Of a stretch of 64,000 nt of DNA, positions 46,246 through 55,811 are shown in pieces. Every line of letters starts with the position of its first letter. Positions within the stretch are counted from its first letter, which is position 1. The position numbers and the translations under genes are program-made. The notes beneath the pieces are model-generated. The model was given only the letters and a program-made list of their open reading frames with translations, was not told where the DNA came from and did not search any database. Source of the stretch: an uncultured Bacteroidota bacterium (GTDB lineage: Bacteria; Bacteroidota; Bacteroidia; Flavobacteriales; Flavobacteriaceae); assembly GCA_902516925.1 (NCBI GenBank), contig CABYAF010000001.1:124001-188000 (forward strand). The letters run 5' to 3'.

Positions 46246-46713
46246 TTATTTAACTTTAATTAATAATATCCCTTCATTAATATTTGCCTCTGAGTCATAT
46301 GGAATCAATTTATCATCATCGAATTTCCAATATGCAGTATCGCCCAGTCGAACTTCAGATTGTTCGGATATTTCATCTAATACTAAGTAGCCATTTTCAT
46401 TTATTTCCCAACTAAAAACGACTCTACTTTGTTTTGTCTCACTAGTAATTACATTTATTTCAGCTGTTTTGTCTTTCTTAAAATCAAATAATATTTTTGT
46501 CTTATCTAGTGCTTTTTCAATAACCCCAGAAAAAGTTCTTGCTGCTAATTTTTCAAATCCAGTTAACTCATCTGAGTTTTTGATTACATCTTTTATGTCT
46601 AGTTTGAATTCCCACTCACCAATTAAACTACTTTCTAGATTCTCTTGAGAATGACTATTGGAAATTGTCAGAAAAGATAAAATCAAAAAAAATACTCTTA
46701 TTCTTTTAATCAT
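46246..46713 (-). CDS. Hypothetical exported beta-rich protein (lipocalin-like)
   Basis: A 155-residue secreted protein with a signal peptide (FFLILSFLTISNSHSQ). The opening LIGEWEFKLDIKDVIK and later VVFSWEINENGYLVL and GDTAYWKFDDDKLI have the GxW-type pattern of lipocalin-like or calycin domains. The family is not firmly recognised. Its start overlaps the end of the IDO gene by 8 bp, so it is translationally linked to tryptophan dioxygenation or was simply appended to that operon. Confidence 0.7.
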   Translation of the reverse strand: MIKRIRVFFLILSFLTISNSHSQENLESSLIGEWEFKLDIKDVIKNSDELTGFEKLAARTFSGVIEKALDKTKILFDFKKDKTAEINVITSETKQSRVVFSWEINENGYLVLDEISEQSEVRLGDTAYWKFDDDKLIPYDSEANINEGILLIKVK

Positions 46714-48109
46714 CGTTAAGACTCATCTTTTTGTTTAGTGAAAAAACCTTGTCAGCATTGTAATCATCTCCATGAAGTAATTTTAGCTGTCTATTAAGTA
46801 AGTCTCTTTTTTTGGAAAGCTTACTATCAAACTCCTCGGTATTAATGAAGTCTGAATTTTGGGGCAATAAACTAATTACATCATCCATATAGTTTAACAC
46901 AGCAGTAATCTGATTTGGAATCCAAGAAATTATTGGAGTACCTCCAGTCGCTTTAGCATATTTTGTATTGGCCATTATATATCTTTGAACAAATTGCCAG
47001 TGACCATTTCTGAAATAATATATTTCATCAAGAATTTGAATTAACAGACACAGCCCCTCCTCATTATTTGACTCTTTTAGACTGTTAAATAATCTGCTAT
47101 TTACCATTTCATTTTTAATATCTTCTAAAAAATTTTGTATACACTTTGGTCTATATGATCTTAAATCAAGCAGATATTTTGTGAGATCATTTGATGGATA
47201 ATAATCAATAACTCCTGTAAAGATATCAGCAGTTGGAATAATATTATCTTGGGCTCCTGTCTGGCCTCTGTATTGAACTGGTTTATCCGATACCCCTTCA
47301 TATATCACTCCATCCCCAAATATTTCATCATTACCTTTAATGCCCATAATAAACACTCTAAAGTCATTATAATGTCTCCATCTTGAGGCTTGCCACATTA
47401 TTTGTCTTCTTTCATTTATCTTTTTCATAGCCGAAAGACACTTTTTAAGCGAATTATTTACTCCAGTTGAATCACTTGATTCTAGATAGTCAAAAATGCT
47501 ACCAATCAATTCAGGGGAATGTTGATTAATATCAACATGAAGCATTATGAAGCCTCTCTCATCATCCATCCCAGAGAACTTAGCTGCCATTGCAAGATTC
47601 TCCCACTCAAAACCTTTGGTATTATCTATCTTTACGTAATTACCTAGAGAATATGCATAATGGTAATCTAAAAATGGATAGACATCAAGTTTTTTACTAA
47701 CTAACACAAAAGGCTCGGCAATTTGAGCAGGTAAAGTACTGTGTGCTTTTCCATATTTTTTTGTTTTAATATAATTGAAATGAGCAGGCGCTAGAAGGTA
47801 AGCGCTTGTGAGAAATGCATATGATCTAAATAAAGCCTGAACAATAAAGACATCATCTTCTTTAGTTACCAGTTCTTTTAAATTTGTTAGATTATGAACC
47901 CCCTCTTCGAAATCCCCTTTTTTTGAAAGCAACCCATCACTTCCATCTTCTTTTTTAATTGGCATTTTATCAATTAGTTTTTGAAGCTCATCATATCTTT
48001 CAGGGAGTCTTGATAATGGATTTTTCTTAGGAAGAAAGCCGTTTACTGAGTTGACTTCAAAGAAATTATCAGTGTAATTTTCTAATTTCAATGTATTTGG
48101 TTTTAACAT
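46706..48109 (-). CDS. Indoleamine 2,3-dioxygenase-like heme enzyme
   Basis: A 467-residue protein matching indoleamine 2,3-dioxygenase, the heme enzyme that opens the indole ring of tryptophan to N-formylkynurenine. Recognisable segments: SRLPERYDELQKLIDKMP near 33, AEPFVLVSKKLDVYPFLDYH (131-150), YRGQTGAQDNIIPTADIF (280-297), LRSYRPKCIQNFL, and the heme region H370-W371 followed by KATGGTPIISWIPNQ (386-400). H370 is the likely proximal heme ligand. No signal peptide is present. Upstream by 14 bp is a Kazal-type lipoprotein gene; downstream a lipocalin-like gene overlaps by 8 bp. Confidence 0.88.
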   Translation of the reverse strand: MLKPNTLKLENYTDNFFEVNSVNGFLPKKNPLSRLPERYDELQKLIDKMPIKKEDGSDGLLSKKGDFEEGVHNLTNLKELVTKEDDVFIVQALFRSYAFLTSAYLLAPAHFNYIKTKKYGKAHSTLPAQIAEPFVLVSKKLDVYPFLDYHYAYSLGNYVKIDNTKGFEWENLAMAAKFSGMDDERGFIMLHVDINQHSPELIGSIFDYLESSDSTGVNNSLKKCLSAMKKINERRQIMWQASRWRHYNDFRVFIMGIKGNDEIFGDGVIYEGVSDKPVQYRGQTGAQDNIIPTADIFTGVIDYYPSNDLTKYLLDLRSYRPKCIQNFLEDIKNEMVNSRLFNSLKESNNEEGLCLLIQILDEIYYFRNGHWQFVQRYIMANTKYAKATGGTPIISWIPNQITAVLNYMDDVISLLPQNSDFINTEEFDSKLSKKRDLLNRQLKLLHGDDYNADKVFSLNKKMSLNDD

Positions 48110-48123
48110 AAATGTATGGAAAA

Positions 48124-48339
48124 TTAATTATTACAAGAACCAATACTCCAAGTATTTACACCTTCTGATTCTGCTACACATTTATTGGAATAAGTAGTAT
48201 TATCACAACCACATACTGGCATGTACTCTTTGGTGCATGCAATTAGTTTTTTTTCAGACTTACAGGGTTGATTTTCAGATTTAGAACATCCAACTAACAA
48301 TGTGAAAATGAAAAAATAAAAGCCTAGTTGCTTGAACAT
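48124..48339 (-). CDS. Kazal-type serine protease inhibitor-like lipoprotein
   Basis: A 71-residue lipoprotein (LLVGC, C18) consisting of one Kazal domain. Six cysteines (26, 35, 43, 45, 54, 69) surround the signature [15 protein letters not shown]. Kazal domains inhibit serine proteases by presenting a reactive loop, here in the segment after C35 (TKEYMP). A bacterial surface anchor suggests protection against exogenous proteases; this is inferred. It heads the IDO operon and is divergent from the class V aminotransferase gene (33 bp apart). Confidence 0.9.
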   Translation of the reverse strand: MFKQLGFYFFIFTLLVGCSKSENQPCKSEKKLIACTKEYMPVCGCDNTTYSNKCVAESEGVNTWSIGSCNN

Positions 48340-48372
48340 TTTTTATTAAATTGAAGTAAAATTAATAATTAA

Positions 48373-49632
48373 ATGGATAAAAGAAGATTCATAAAATCAT
48401 TAGGTGCCTTATCATTTTCTCCTTTAATTTCCGGCAGTGAATTATCTAATTTTAGGCCAATATCAAAAAACCTACCGTTCATAAATAATGAAGATGAATT
48501 ATGGAAAACTGTAAGATCTCATTATACCCTCAAAGATGAATATATAAATCTTGAAAGTGGTTATTACAATATAATTCCAGATCCTATATTAGATCATTTT
48601 ATAAATCATGTTAAGCATGTAAATATTGAAGGATCATATTACATGAGAAAAGATTTAAATAAAAATAAAGATAGAGTTACCGGTGAGCTTGCAAACATAG
48701 TTGGCTCTACGCCAGAACAGATTGCCATTACAAGAAATGCTACCGAGTCTCTGGATCTAGTCATCTCAGGCTTTCCATGGGAAAAAGGTGACGAAGCAAT
48801 CTATGCAAAACAAGATTATGGTACAATGAAAGAAATGTTTGAACAAATTTCAGATAGGTATGGTGTAGTCAATAAAATAATATCGGTACCAAATCATCCG
48901 AAAAATGATGAGGAAATTGTATCCTTATATGAAAGTCAAATTACAAACAGGACAAAACTTATTATGGTCTGTCATATGATAAATATTACAGGTCAGATAT
49001 TACCTGTAAAAAAAATATGTGAGATGGCACATAAACATGGAGTTGAAGTGATGGTTGATGGAGCTCATTGTGTAGGACATTTTGAATTTTCAATTGATGA
49101 TTTTAATTGTGACTATTATGGATCAAGTTTACATAAATGGTTAGCTACTCCACTTGGAGCAGGTCTGCTTTATGTAAATAAAAATAAAACTCATAGAATC
49201 TGGCCCTTATTAGCCAATGGAAACACTAATAAGTCAGATATTAAAAGATTAAATCATATAGGTACACATCCTGTTCACACTGATCTTGCTATTTCAAATT
49301 CAATTGATTATTTAAAATGGATTGGAAAGAAAAGAAAAGAAAAGAGAATGAGATTTCTTCAAAGATATTGGTCTGATCAATTGAGAAATATAAAAAATGT
49401 TGTTGTGAATACTCCGATTGATATACAAAGAAGTTGTGGGATTGGGAATGTAGGACTTACAAATATGAGTCCATCTAAAATGGAAGATATATTATTTGAT
49501 AAGTACAATATCTTCACAGTTGCTATAGATTATGCAAATGTGAAAGGCTGTAGAATAAGCCCAAATATTTTTACTACCACAGAAGAGCTTGATAGTTTTG
49601 TTAAAGCAGTTAAAGAAATGTCATTAGTATAA
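48373..49632 (+). CDS. Class V aminotransferase-fold PLP enzyme with Tat-like signal
   Basis: A 419-residue PLP-dependent enzyme of fold type I, class V (isopenicillin-N epimerase/cysteine desulfurase-like). The pyridoxal lysine lies in YGSSLHKWLATPLGAG. The aspartate and histidine of the cofactor site are in VMVDGAHCVGHFEF, and NATESLDLVISG is also typical. The N-terminus MDKRRFIKSLGALSFSPLIS resembles a twin-arginine (or lipoprotein-like) export signal, common for this subgroup in Bacteroidota. Substrate unknown. The same fold includes kynureninase, which is notable beside IDO, but nothing in the sequence proves that activity. Confidence 0.85.
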   Translation: MDKRRFIKSLGALSFSPLISGSELSNFRPISKNLPFINNEDELWKTVRSHYTLKDEYINLESGYYNIIPDPILDHFINHVKHVNIEGSYYMRKDLNKNKDRVTGELANIVGSTPEQIAITRNATESLDLVISGFPWEKGDEAIYAKQDYGTMKEMFEQISDRYGVVNKIISVPNHPKNDEEIVSLYESQITNRTKLIMVCHMINITGQILPVKKICEMAHKHGVEVMVDGAHCVGHFEFSIDDFNCDYYGSSLHKWLATPLGAGLLYVNKNKTHRIWPLLANGNTNKSDIKRLNHIGTHPVHTDLAISNSIDYLKWIGKKRKEKRMRFLQRYWSDQLRNIKNVVVNTPIDIQRSCGIGNVGLTNMSPSKMEDILFDKYNIFTVAIDYANVKGCRISPNIFTTTEELDSFVKAVKEMSLV

Positions 49633-49719
49633 ATTTAGTCTTCTGTCTATTGCCTAACTATTTTGATTAAATTTCAGATTACCATATATTTAATTAACTA
49701 TCCCATAAACACATAAAAT

Positions 49720-50334
49720 ATGACATCTTTACTTCTTGTTGAGTTTGATTGGAATACAGCTCTAATTAGATTTTCTGTAAATACATTTTTTATCGCTTCT
49801 ATGATTCTAATAATTTCAAAACAAATGGTTTTAAGGCGCTTTTCTTTTTCATTTATGATGATAAGTTTGATAGTGTTTTTCTTGTGCTTTACTCTAAAGA
49901 ATTTTGACCTTAACCTTGGGATGGCTCTTGGTTTATTTGCAATTTTTGGCATAATAAGGTACAGGACTCAACCTCTTCAAACAGAAGAAATGACCTATTT
50001 GTTCATTACTATTGGGATGGCAGTAATTAATGCTTTATCAGAAGAGTTTTTATCTGTAAGTGAATTAATTATTATAAACTTAACGGTTATATTATTTATA
50101 ATTTTTGGAGAATTTATTCTAATGAAATTTTCATATAATAAAGTTCACCCATTAGCAGAAGATATAAATAGACGTATAGTCCTTCAGCTTAAATATACTG
50201 ATGCAGATATGAGTAAAATAATAGCTGATGAAATAAAAAAGCAAGAAAAAAATCTTAACATTAATATAAAGACATTTAAAGTATTCAGAATTGACAAACA
50301 TCTCAATATTATTACCATCCATGTTTATTACTAA
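49720..50334 (+). CDS. DUF4956 membrane protein
   Basis: A 204-residue inner-membrane protein with four hydrophobic helices in the first 140 residues (FSVNTFFIASMILIISKQMV; FMMISLIVFFLCF; GMALGLFAIFGIIRYR; LFITIGMAVINAL) and a cytoplasmic C-terminal domain. GMALGLFAIFGIIRYRTQP is the DUF4956 hallmark. The family is often encoded near polyphosphate polymerase-like VTC domains; none is visible here. Its last codons overlap the start of the DUF2490 gene (50321). Confidence 0.85.
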   Translation: MTSLLLVEFDWNTALIRFSVNTFFIASMILIISKQMVLRRFSFSFMMISLIVFFLCFTLKNFDLNLGMALGLFAIFGIIRYRTQPLQTEEMTYLFITIGMAVINALSEEFLSVSELIIINLTVILFIIFGEFILMKFSYNKVHPLAEDINRRIVLQLKYTDADMSKIIADEIKKQEKNLNINIKTFKVFRIDKHLNIITIHVYY

Positions 50335-50995
50335 AGGAGCAAGTAATTATTTAATTGTAATATTTTTTATTCTGCTAAGTAACTTTAGTTTAGCTCAATC
50401 AAATGAATTAAGAGGTTGGTCCTCTGTTGAATATGGTTTTGAAATCAATGATAATATGAAAATTGATTTAAGTCAACATTTTAGATTAAAAGAAGACCTC
50501 AATGTAATCGATACATATATAACTGAGTCAGAGATATCTTATGAACCAATAAACCAATTAACTTTATTAGCCCAATTAAGATATTACAAAAGAAATGATA
50601 ATAGCGGAGGAATTCAAGGTTTTGAAAATATGATGCGATATAGATTTGCAATTGAAAAAAAATTCAAATCAAATAAATTAAATTTTGAATTAAGAGCTGC
50701 ATATCAAAATCGTTTTTCACTGGACAGAGAGAATAGGATTAAGAAAAGATTCCGTATCAGGCCTTTGATTGAATTAAAAATGAAAGATTGGTCAAATAAT
50801 CCTAAAATTTATTTTGAATATTTTGATGAAATAGAAGGCAATGATCAAAAAGCTTACAGATATGCAATAAGCAAGAAAATAAATACAACTAAATCTCAGA
50901 GCTTAACATTACGTTATTTTTATCAGAAGTATAAAGAAAAGTATAGTCCAAATTCCTCTGCAAATATTATTTCTTTTAAGTATAGTTTTAATTAA
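50321..50995 (+). CDS. DUF2490 family exported protein
   Basis: A 224-residue predicted outer-membrane barrel with a signal peptide (NYLIVIFFILLSNFSLAQS). The pattern NELRGWSSVEYGFEINDNMK, then LRYYKRNDNSGG, FENMMRYRFAIEKKF and the repeated aromatic strands to the terminal FKYSFN match DUF2490. Function unknown. The ATG at 50321 is chosen because it directly precedes the signal peptide; it overlaps the DUF4956 stop by 14 bp, implying translational coupling. A 58-residue membrane peptide gene follows. Confidence 0.83.
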   Translation: MFITKGASNYLIVIFFILLSNFSLAQSNELRGWSSVEYGFEINDNMKIDLSQHFRLKEDLNVIDTYITESEISYEPINQLTLLAQLRYYKRNDNSGGIQGFENMMRYRFAIEKKFKSNKLNFELRAAYQNRFSLDRENRIKKRFRIRPLIELKMKDWSNNPKIYFEYFDEIEGNDQKAYRYAISKKINTTKSQSLTLRYFYQKYKEKYSPNSSANIISFKYSFN

Positions 50996-51002
50996 AAGTT
51001 AA

Positions 51003-51179
51003 ATGAAAAAACTTAGTTATTCTAAATTAAAAGAGAAAGTCAAAAATGCTAATAAAAAGGAATTCTATGCTCTTGTTATTGCGTTATGGTGGATACCATT
51101 AGGATCTTTTTGGAGTATGGCGGCAATATGGTTAAGATATTCATCAAATATTAAAAAGTTCTTTAGATTTAAAAAGTAA
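51003..51179 (+). CDS. Small 58-aa membrane peptide
   Basis: ATG at 51003 opens a 58-codon frame (MKKLSYSKLKEKVKNANKKE, a central hydrophobic helix FYALVIALWWIPLGSFWSMA, then a basic tail KKFFRFKK). It lies 7 bp after the DUF2490 stop. A single helix with basic ends, tight spacing and a normal start context make it a likely real small membrane protein, but no family is recognised. Confidence 0.55.
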   Translation: MKKLSYSKLKEKVKNANKKEFYALVIALWWIPLGSFWSMAAIWLRYSSNIKKFFRFKK

Positions 51180-51297
51180 ACCTTGTTACATACTCAATAT
51201 TACTTTTTTTCTTAAATCCGTTATTTAACTGACTTTTAACGATATTTCTACCTAGATACTTAAAACTTTTTAATTTCTTTGGAGTCTAAAAACCAAC

Positions 51298-53538
51298 ATG
51301 CAAAGAGCCTTTTTTATTCTCTTCTTATTCATTAACACATTTTGTTTTTCACAGCAAACAGTTTTAAATTTAGTTAAAACAGAAGAATCTAAATTTATTC
51401 TTGATGGTATCCTGTCTGAATCAGAATTAAAAAATGCATTTCCTATTGAAATTATATATGAGCATACACCCGGCTACAATACTATACCATCATATAAAAC
51501 TACAGGATATGTAAATTATTCTGAGGAATTTGTTTATATAGCATTTAAGGCATACAGGGATGAAGTAATTGCCTCAATACATTCAAGAGATAATTTTTCT
51601 TTGTTTTCAGAGGATTATGTTAATATCCATATTGATACCTATGGAGATGCTAGAAATAATCTTGGATTTAGCGCTAATATCTATGGAAGTCAAAATGACG
51701 GAGTAAGAGTTGAGTCTTCAGGCTTTGGGAGGCAAGATAGCGGGTGGAGTCTTGATCCAAATTTTGAATGGGATTCATTAGGTAGACTAACAGAATTTGG
51801 ATACGAAGTAGAAGTTATGATTCCTTTTTCAGCAATACCATTTCCTAATGGTAAAGATCAACAATGGAAATTAAAAATAAGTACTGGTTACAGGGATCAA
51901 AAAAAACAAGGATCTACCGCAAGAGCATATAGTAGTAAACTTAATAATGATAGCTCTTGTAAGTTGTGTCAAATAGACCATACAATTGTAATGAGGGATA
52001 TAAGTTATCAGAAAAATGTCGACTTTCTACCTTATGTCAGCTCAAATCTTTCAGGATCAAGAGAAAAGCTCTATGATAGAGTTAATTATGATTCCCCAAA
52101 AGTTAATTATGGAGTTGGTGTAAATATTGAGTTAAATAAAAACCTCTCATTAGAGGCCACATTAAATCCAGATTTTTCTCAGGTTGAGGCTGATGTTACT
52201 AAAATTGATATTAACTCACCTACAGCGATTAATTATCCAGAAAGAAGGCCATTCTTTAATAGAGGTATAGATGTATTAGATTATACAATGGATGTTATTT
52301 ACTCTAGATCAATTAATAATCCATCTTTTGCTTCTAAAGTTTTCAATCAAGGAAAAAAATCAAGAATTTATATGTTGACTGCTATTGATCAGGATTCACC
52401 ATATATTGTCCCTACCCAATTTGAATCCTTTTCAGGTTTAGGAGCTAAAAGTTTCAATAATATCCTGAGATATCAAAATATACTAAATCCAAATATTCAA
52501 GTTGGAGCTCTAGCCACTAATAGGCTTTATGAAGGTGATGCTTATGGAAATCTTATTGGACTTGATGGTTTATTAAAGTTCAGTGGGGGATGGAAATTTG
52601 AGCTTGAGTATTTTAATAGTTCAAATAAAGAGCCAATTTCAGATTGGATTGACTCTGACAAGAAGTTTGGTGATTACACGGTGACTCTTGATGGAGAAAG
52701 CTTCAATGGAAATGCAATCTACAGTGAACTTAGAAGAGACACCAATACATGGAGGTCATTTATTAGGTATACAGGAATCTCTCCAACTTTTAGAGCAGAT
52801 AATGGTTTTATTGTTGAGAATGACTTAAAAAGATATGAGTTATGGCATGGATTTTACAAATATCCTGATAAAAAGCTTATAAGAAATTATAGAGTTAGTG
52901 CTAGATATGATAGAGAATATAGTTTTTCTAATAAGCTAAAGAGATCTGCATTTGAAGCATATTTTACTATTCTTACAATCTTAAATACCGATATATTTTA
53001 TAACTATGAACATGCTTTTTATGACTCACATTTAAAGTCAGAATTCGAAGACTACACATCTCATTATGTTAGATTTTCTTCAAAACCTTTTGATTTTTTA
53101 AATATTAGCGGAGGCCTTGGTACAGGTAATGAAATTGCATACCGTGAAGAGATACCGGAGTTGGGTGATAGGTTTTCATTTAACACATCAGTTGAGGTTA
53201 CATTAAATAATAATTTAAGAATAAAACCATCTATAAATTTGTCTAGATTAAAAAAAATAGATTCTCAGGAATATTTTTTTGATGGCTACATAGCTAGGTT
53301 CGATATAAGATACCAGTTTACTAATTCATTAAATTTGAGAGTAATATCTGAGTATAACGAATTCTCTGATCAATTCTTTGTTCAACCACTAATTTCTTGG
53401 AGACCGAATTCAGACACTATTTTTTATCTTGGAGGAAATCAAAATTATATTGACGAGTTTATTGATTATAATTCACCAAATTATAGAGTTAATAGATCAC
53501 AATTGTTTCTCAAATTTCAGTATCTTATAAAATCTTAA
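51298..53538 (+). CDS. DUF5916 outer-membrane protein with CBM9-like domain (paralogue 2)
   Basis: A 746-residue exported protein: signal peptide (FFILFLFINTFCFSQ), CBM9/DOMON-like domain (KFILDGILSESEL, EFVYIAFKAYRDEV, YGDARNNLGFSANIYGSQND, IPFSAIPFPNGKDQQW) and a DUF5916 barrel (TLNPDFSQVEADVTKIDI, ERRPFFNRGIDVLDY, ending FLKFQYLIKS). CKLCQIDH is the inter-domain cysteine pair. It is a close paralogue of the next gene (53577-55811), with long stretches of near-identical wording, and a more distant one of the 43967-46204 protein. Confidence 0.9.
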   Translation: MQRAFFILFLFINTFCFSQQTVLNLVKTEESKFILDGILSESELKNAFPIEIIYEHTPGYNTIPSYKTTGYVNYSEEFVYIAFKAYRDEVIASIHSRDNFSLFSEDYVNIHIDTYGDARNNLGFSANIYGSQNDGVRVESSGFGRQDSGWSLDPNFEWDSLGRLTEFGYEVEVMIPFSAIPFPNGKDQQWKLKISTGYRDQKKQGSTARAYSSKLNNDSSCKLCQIDHTIVMRDISYQKNVDFLPYVSSNLSGSREKLYDRVNYDSPKVNYGVGVNIELNKNLSLEATLNPDFSQVEADVTKIDINSPTAINYPERRPFFNRGIDVLDYTMDVIYSRSINNPSFASKVFNQGKKSRIYMLTAIDQDSPYIVPTQFESFSGLGAKSFNNILRYQNILNPNIQVGALATNRLYEGDAYGNLIGLDGLLKFSGGWKFELEYFNSSNKEPISDWIDSDKKFGDYTVTLDGESFNGNAIYSELRRDTNTWRSFIRYTGISPTFRADNGFIVENDLKRYELWHGFYKYPDKKLIRNYRVSARYDREYSFSNKLKRSAFEAYFTILTILNTDIFYNYEHAFYDSHLKSEFEDYTSHYVRFSSKPFDFLNISGGLGTGNEIAYREEIPELGDRFSFNTSVEVTLNNNLRIKPSINLSRLKKIDSQEYFFDGYIARFDIRYQFTNSLNLRVISEYNEFSDQFFVQPLISWRPNSDTIFYLGGNQNYIDEFIDYNSPNYRVNRSQLFLKFQYLIKS

Positions 53539-53576
53539 GTTTACATAACTAAATTTTTTATTACAGTAATTAAATC

Positions 53577-55811
53577 ATGAAAAAAATATTTCTAATTCTT
53601 CTTAGTTTATTTTTTTCATTTTCTTATTCACAAGAAACAACCTTAGTCTTAAATAAAATAGATGAAAGTAACTATAATATAGATGGTATAATTTCAGATG
53701 AAGAAATCCAGGGGGCTAAAGTTCTTGAGATTCTTTATGAAGAAACACCAAGTTTCAATACAGTTCCATCCAAAAAAACTACTGGATATTTAACCTATTC
53801 TGATAAATTTTTATATGTAGCTATTAAGGCATATAGAGACAACGTTACAGCCCCTGTAACAACTAGAGATAATAGTGCAATTTGGACAGGTGACTTAGCT
53901 GGTTTTGCAATTGATACTTATGAAGATGCTAGAAATCATTTAATCATTGTATCAAATCCCTCCGGTAGCCCTTTTGATGCAATAAGAATGCCTGGAAGAG
54001 GATTTGGTAGTGAGTTTAACATTAATGTCAATGTTAATTATGATTTTACTTCCATAGGCAGCATAACTGATTATGGTTATCAAATTGAGTTTTTTGTTCC
54101 TTTCTCAGAACTGCCTTTTCCTAACGGAAAAGACCAATCATGGAAATTTAAAATTTTCAGTGCTTATAATGACGATAAAGATCAGGGGGTTCAGGTCAGA
54201 GCTGGATCAAGTAAGTCTAACAGAGATGCAAGTTGTCAATTGTGTTTATTGGACCATACTATTGTAATGAATGATATTGAAATCGAAAAAAAACTTGATT
54301 TTTTACCATATGTTAGCTCTAATGTCTCTGGTGTTAGAGAGAAATATTATGATAGAGTTAATTATGATACACCTCAATTAAATTATGGGATAGGATTTAA
54401 TTATGAATTAAATAAAAATTTATCAATTGAAGGCACTATAAATCCTGACTTTTCTCAAGTTGAATCGGATGCGACTAAAATTGACATTAACTCAGTAACT
54501 GCTTTAAATTATCCTGAGAAAAGACCTTTTTTTTTAAGAGGAATTGATGCAATGGATTATTCAACAAATATTTTTTATTCTAGATCAATAAATAATCCTT
54601 CATTCGCTTCAAAGATTATTAATCAGGGAAGAAAATCCAGATTATATATTTTAAACTCGATTGATGAAGAGACACCATATCTTGTTCCAACTCAGTTTGA
54701 ATCATTTTCAGGTGTTGGGGGGAAAAGTTTTAGTAATATAATTAGATATCAAAACTTTGTTAACTCTAACACACGATTCGGGGTTTTAGCATCAAATAGA
54801 TTCTATGAGGGAGATGCGTATGGAAATTTATTTGGTATAGATGGACTTTTTAATTTTTCAGACATCTGGAGTTTTGAAGTTGAATTATTTTTAAATTCCA
54901 ATAAGGAGCCAACAGATGATTGGATTAATTCTGATAAAACTTTTGGAAATAATACAGTTAATCTCGATGGAGAAGAAATAAATGGAAATGCTATTTATGC
55001 ACAATTAAGAAGAGATACTGAAACTTGGAGAACTTTTATTGAGTATTCTCAAATGTCAGATGGATTTAGATCAGACCTAGGATTTATAACAACAAATAAT
55101 GAAAAAAAATATACTATTTGGCATAGCTTTCATCAATATCCAAATAAAGATTTAATAAAAGACTATAGGATATCACTAAGACAAGATTTTGACTATGATT
55201 ATTCACATAATATTGCAAGATCAAATTTTCAAACATTTATATCAGTACTAACGGTTTTAAATACAAGGATAACTCATAATTATGAGTATAATTTTGTAAA
55301 GTCACATCTTGAGTTTCAATTTAAAGATTTCATAAATCATTGGATAAGAATGGAATCAAGACCAACGAATTTTTTTACTTTTAATATATTCTACAAGTTT
55401 GGAAAAGATATTGCTTATAGAATAGAAACACCTAAATTGGGATTTACTAATGATGTGAGATTTGGAGCGCAAATATCAATAAATGATAACTTCAGAATTT
55501 CTCCAAATATTAACTACTCTTCTATAAAAAAACTTGACTCAAATGAATATTATTTTAAGGGCTATATAGGTAGACTTGATATTCGTTACCAGTTTACAAA
55601 CTATTTAGATATAAGATTGATTTCAGAGTATAATGATTTTTCGGAGCAATTCTTCTTTCAACCCCTTATCTCATGGAGACCTAATCCAGATACAATATTT
55701 TATCTAGGAGGGAACCAAAATTATATTGACCAGTTTACAGATTATAATTCCCCCCATTACAGAGTAAATAAAACTCAACTGTTTTTGAAGTTTCAGTACC
55801 TTTTTAAGTAA
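53577..55811 (+). CDS. DUF5916 outer-membrane protein with CBM9-like domain (paralogue 3)
   Basis: A 744-residue exported protein, tandem duplicate of the preceding gene (38 bp apart). Same order: signal peptide (FLILLSLFFSFSYSQ), CBM9/DOMON-like domain (YNIDGIISDEEIQGAKVLEI), CQLCLLDH cysteine pair, DUF5916 barrel (TINPDFSQVESDATKID, PFFLRGIDAMDYS, ending FLKFQYLFK). The early CBM9-like part differs more between the two copies than the barrel does, which suggests different ligands. No carbohydrate-active enzyme lies nearby. Confidence 0.9.
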   Translation: MKKIFLILLSLFFSFSYSQETTLVLNKIDESNYNIDGIISDEEIQGAKVLEILYEETPSFNTVPSKKTTGYLTYSDKFLYVAIKAYRDNVTAPVTTRDNSAIWTGDLAGFAIDTYEDARNHLIIVSNPSGSPFDAIRMPGRGFGSEFNINVNVNYDFTSIGSITDYGYQIEFFVPFSELPFPNGKDQSWKFKIFSAYNDDKDQGVQVRAGSSKSNRDASCQLCLLDHTIVMNDIEIEKKLDFLPYVSSNVSGVREKYYDRVNYDTPQLNYGIGFNYELNKNLSIEGTINPDFSQVESDATKIDINSVTALNYPEKRPFFLRGIDAMDYSTNIFYSRSINNPSFASKIINQGRKSRLYILNSIDEETPYLVPTQFESFSGVGGKSFSNIIRYQNFVNSNTRFGVLASNRFYEGDAYGNLFGIDGLFNFSDIWSFEVELFLNSNKEPTDDWINSDKTFGNNTVNLDGEEINGNAIYAQLRRDTETWRTFIEYSQMSDGFRSDLGFITTNNEKKYTIWHSFHQYPNKDLIKDYRISLRQDFDYDYSHNIARSNFQTFISVLTVLNTRITHNYEYNFVKSHLEFQFKDFINHWIRMESRPTNFFTFNIFYKFGKDIAYRIETPKLGFTNDVRFGAQISINDNFRISPNINYSSIKKLDSNEYYFKGYIGRLDIRYQFTNYLDIRLISEYNDFSEQFFFQPLISWRPNPDTIFYLGGNQNYIDQFTDYNSPHYRVNKTQLFLKFQYLFK

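Noticed and set aside
51298..55811. SusC/SusD-type polysaccharide utilisation locus
   Set aside because: CBM9-like domains suggested it, but no SusD, no glycoside hydrolase and no sensor or anti-sigma pair is present.
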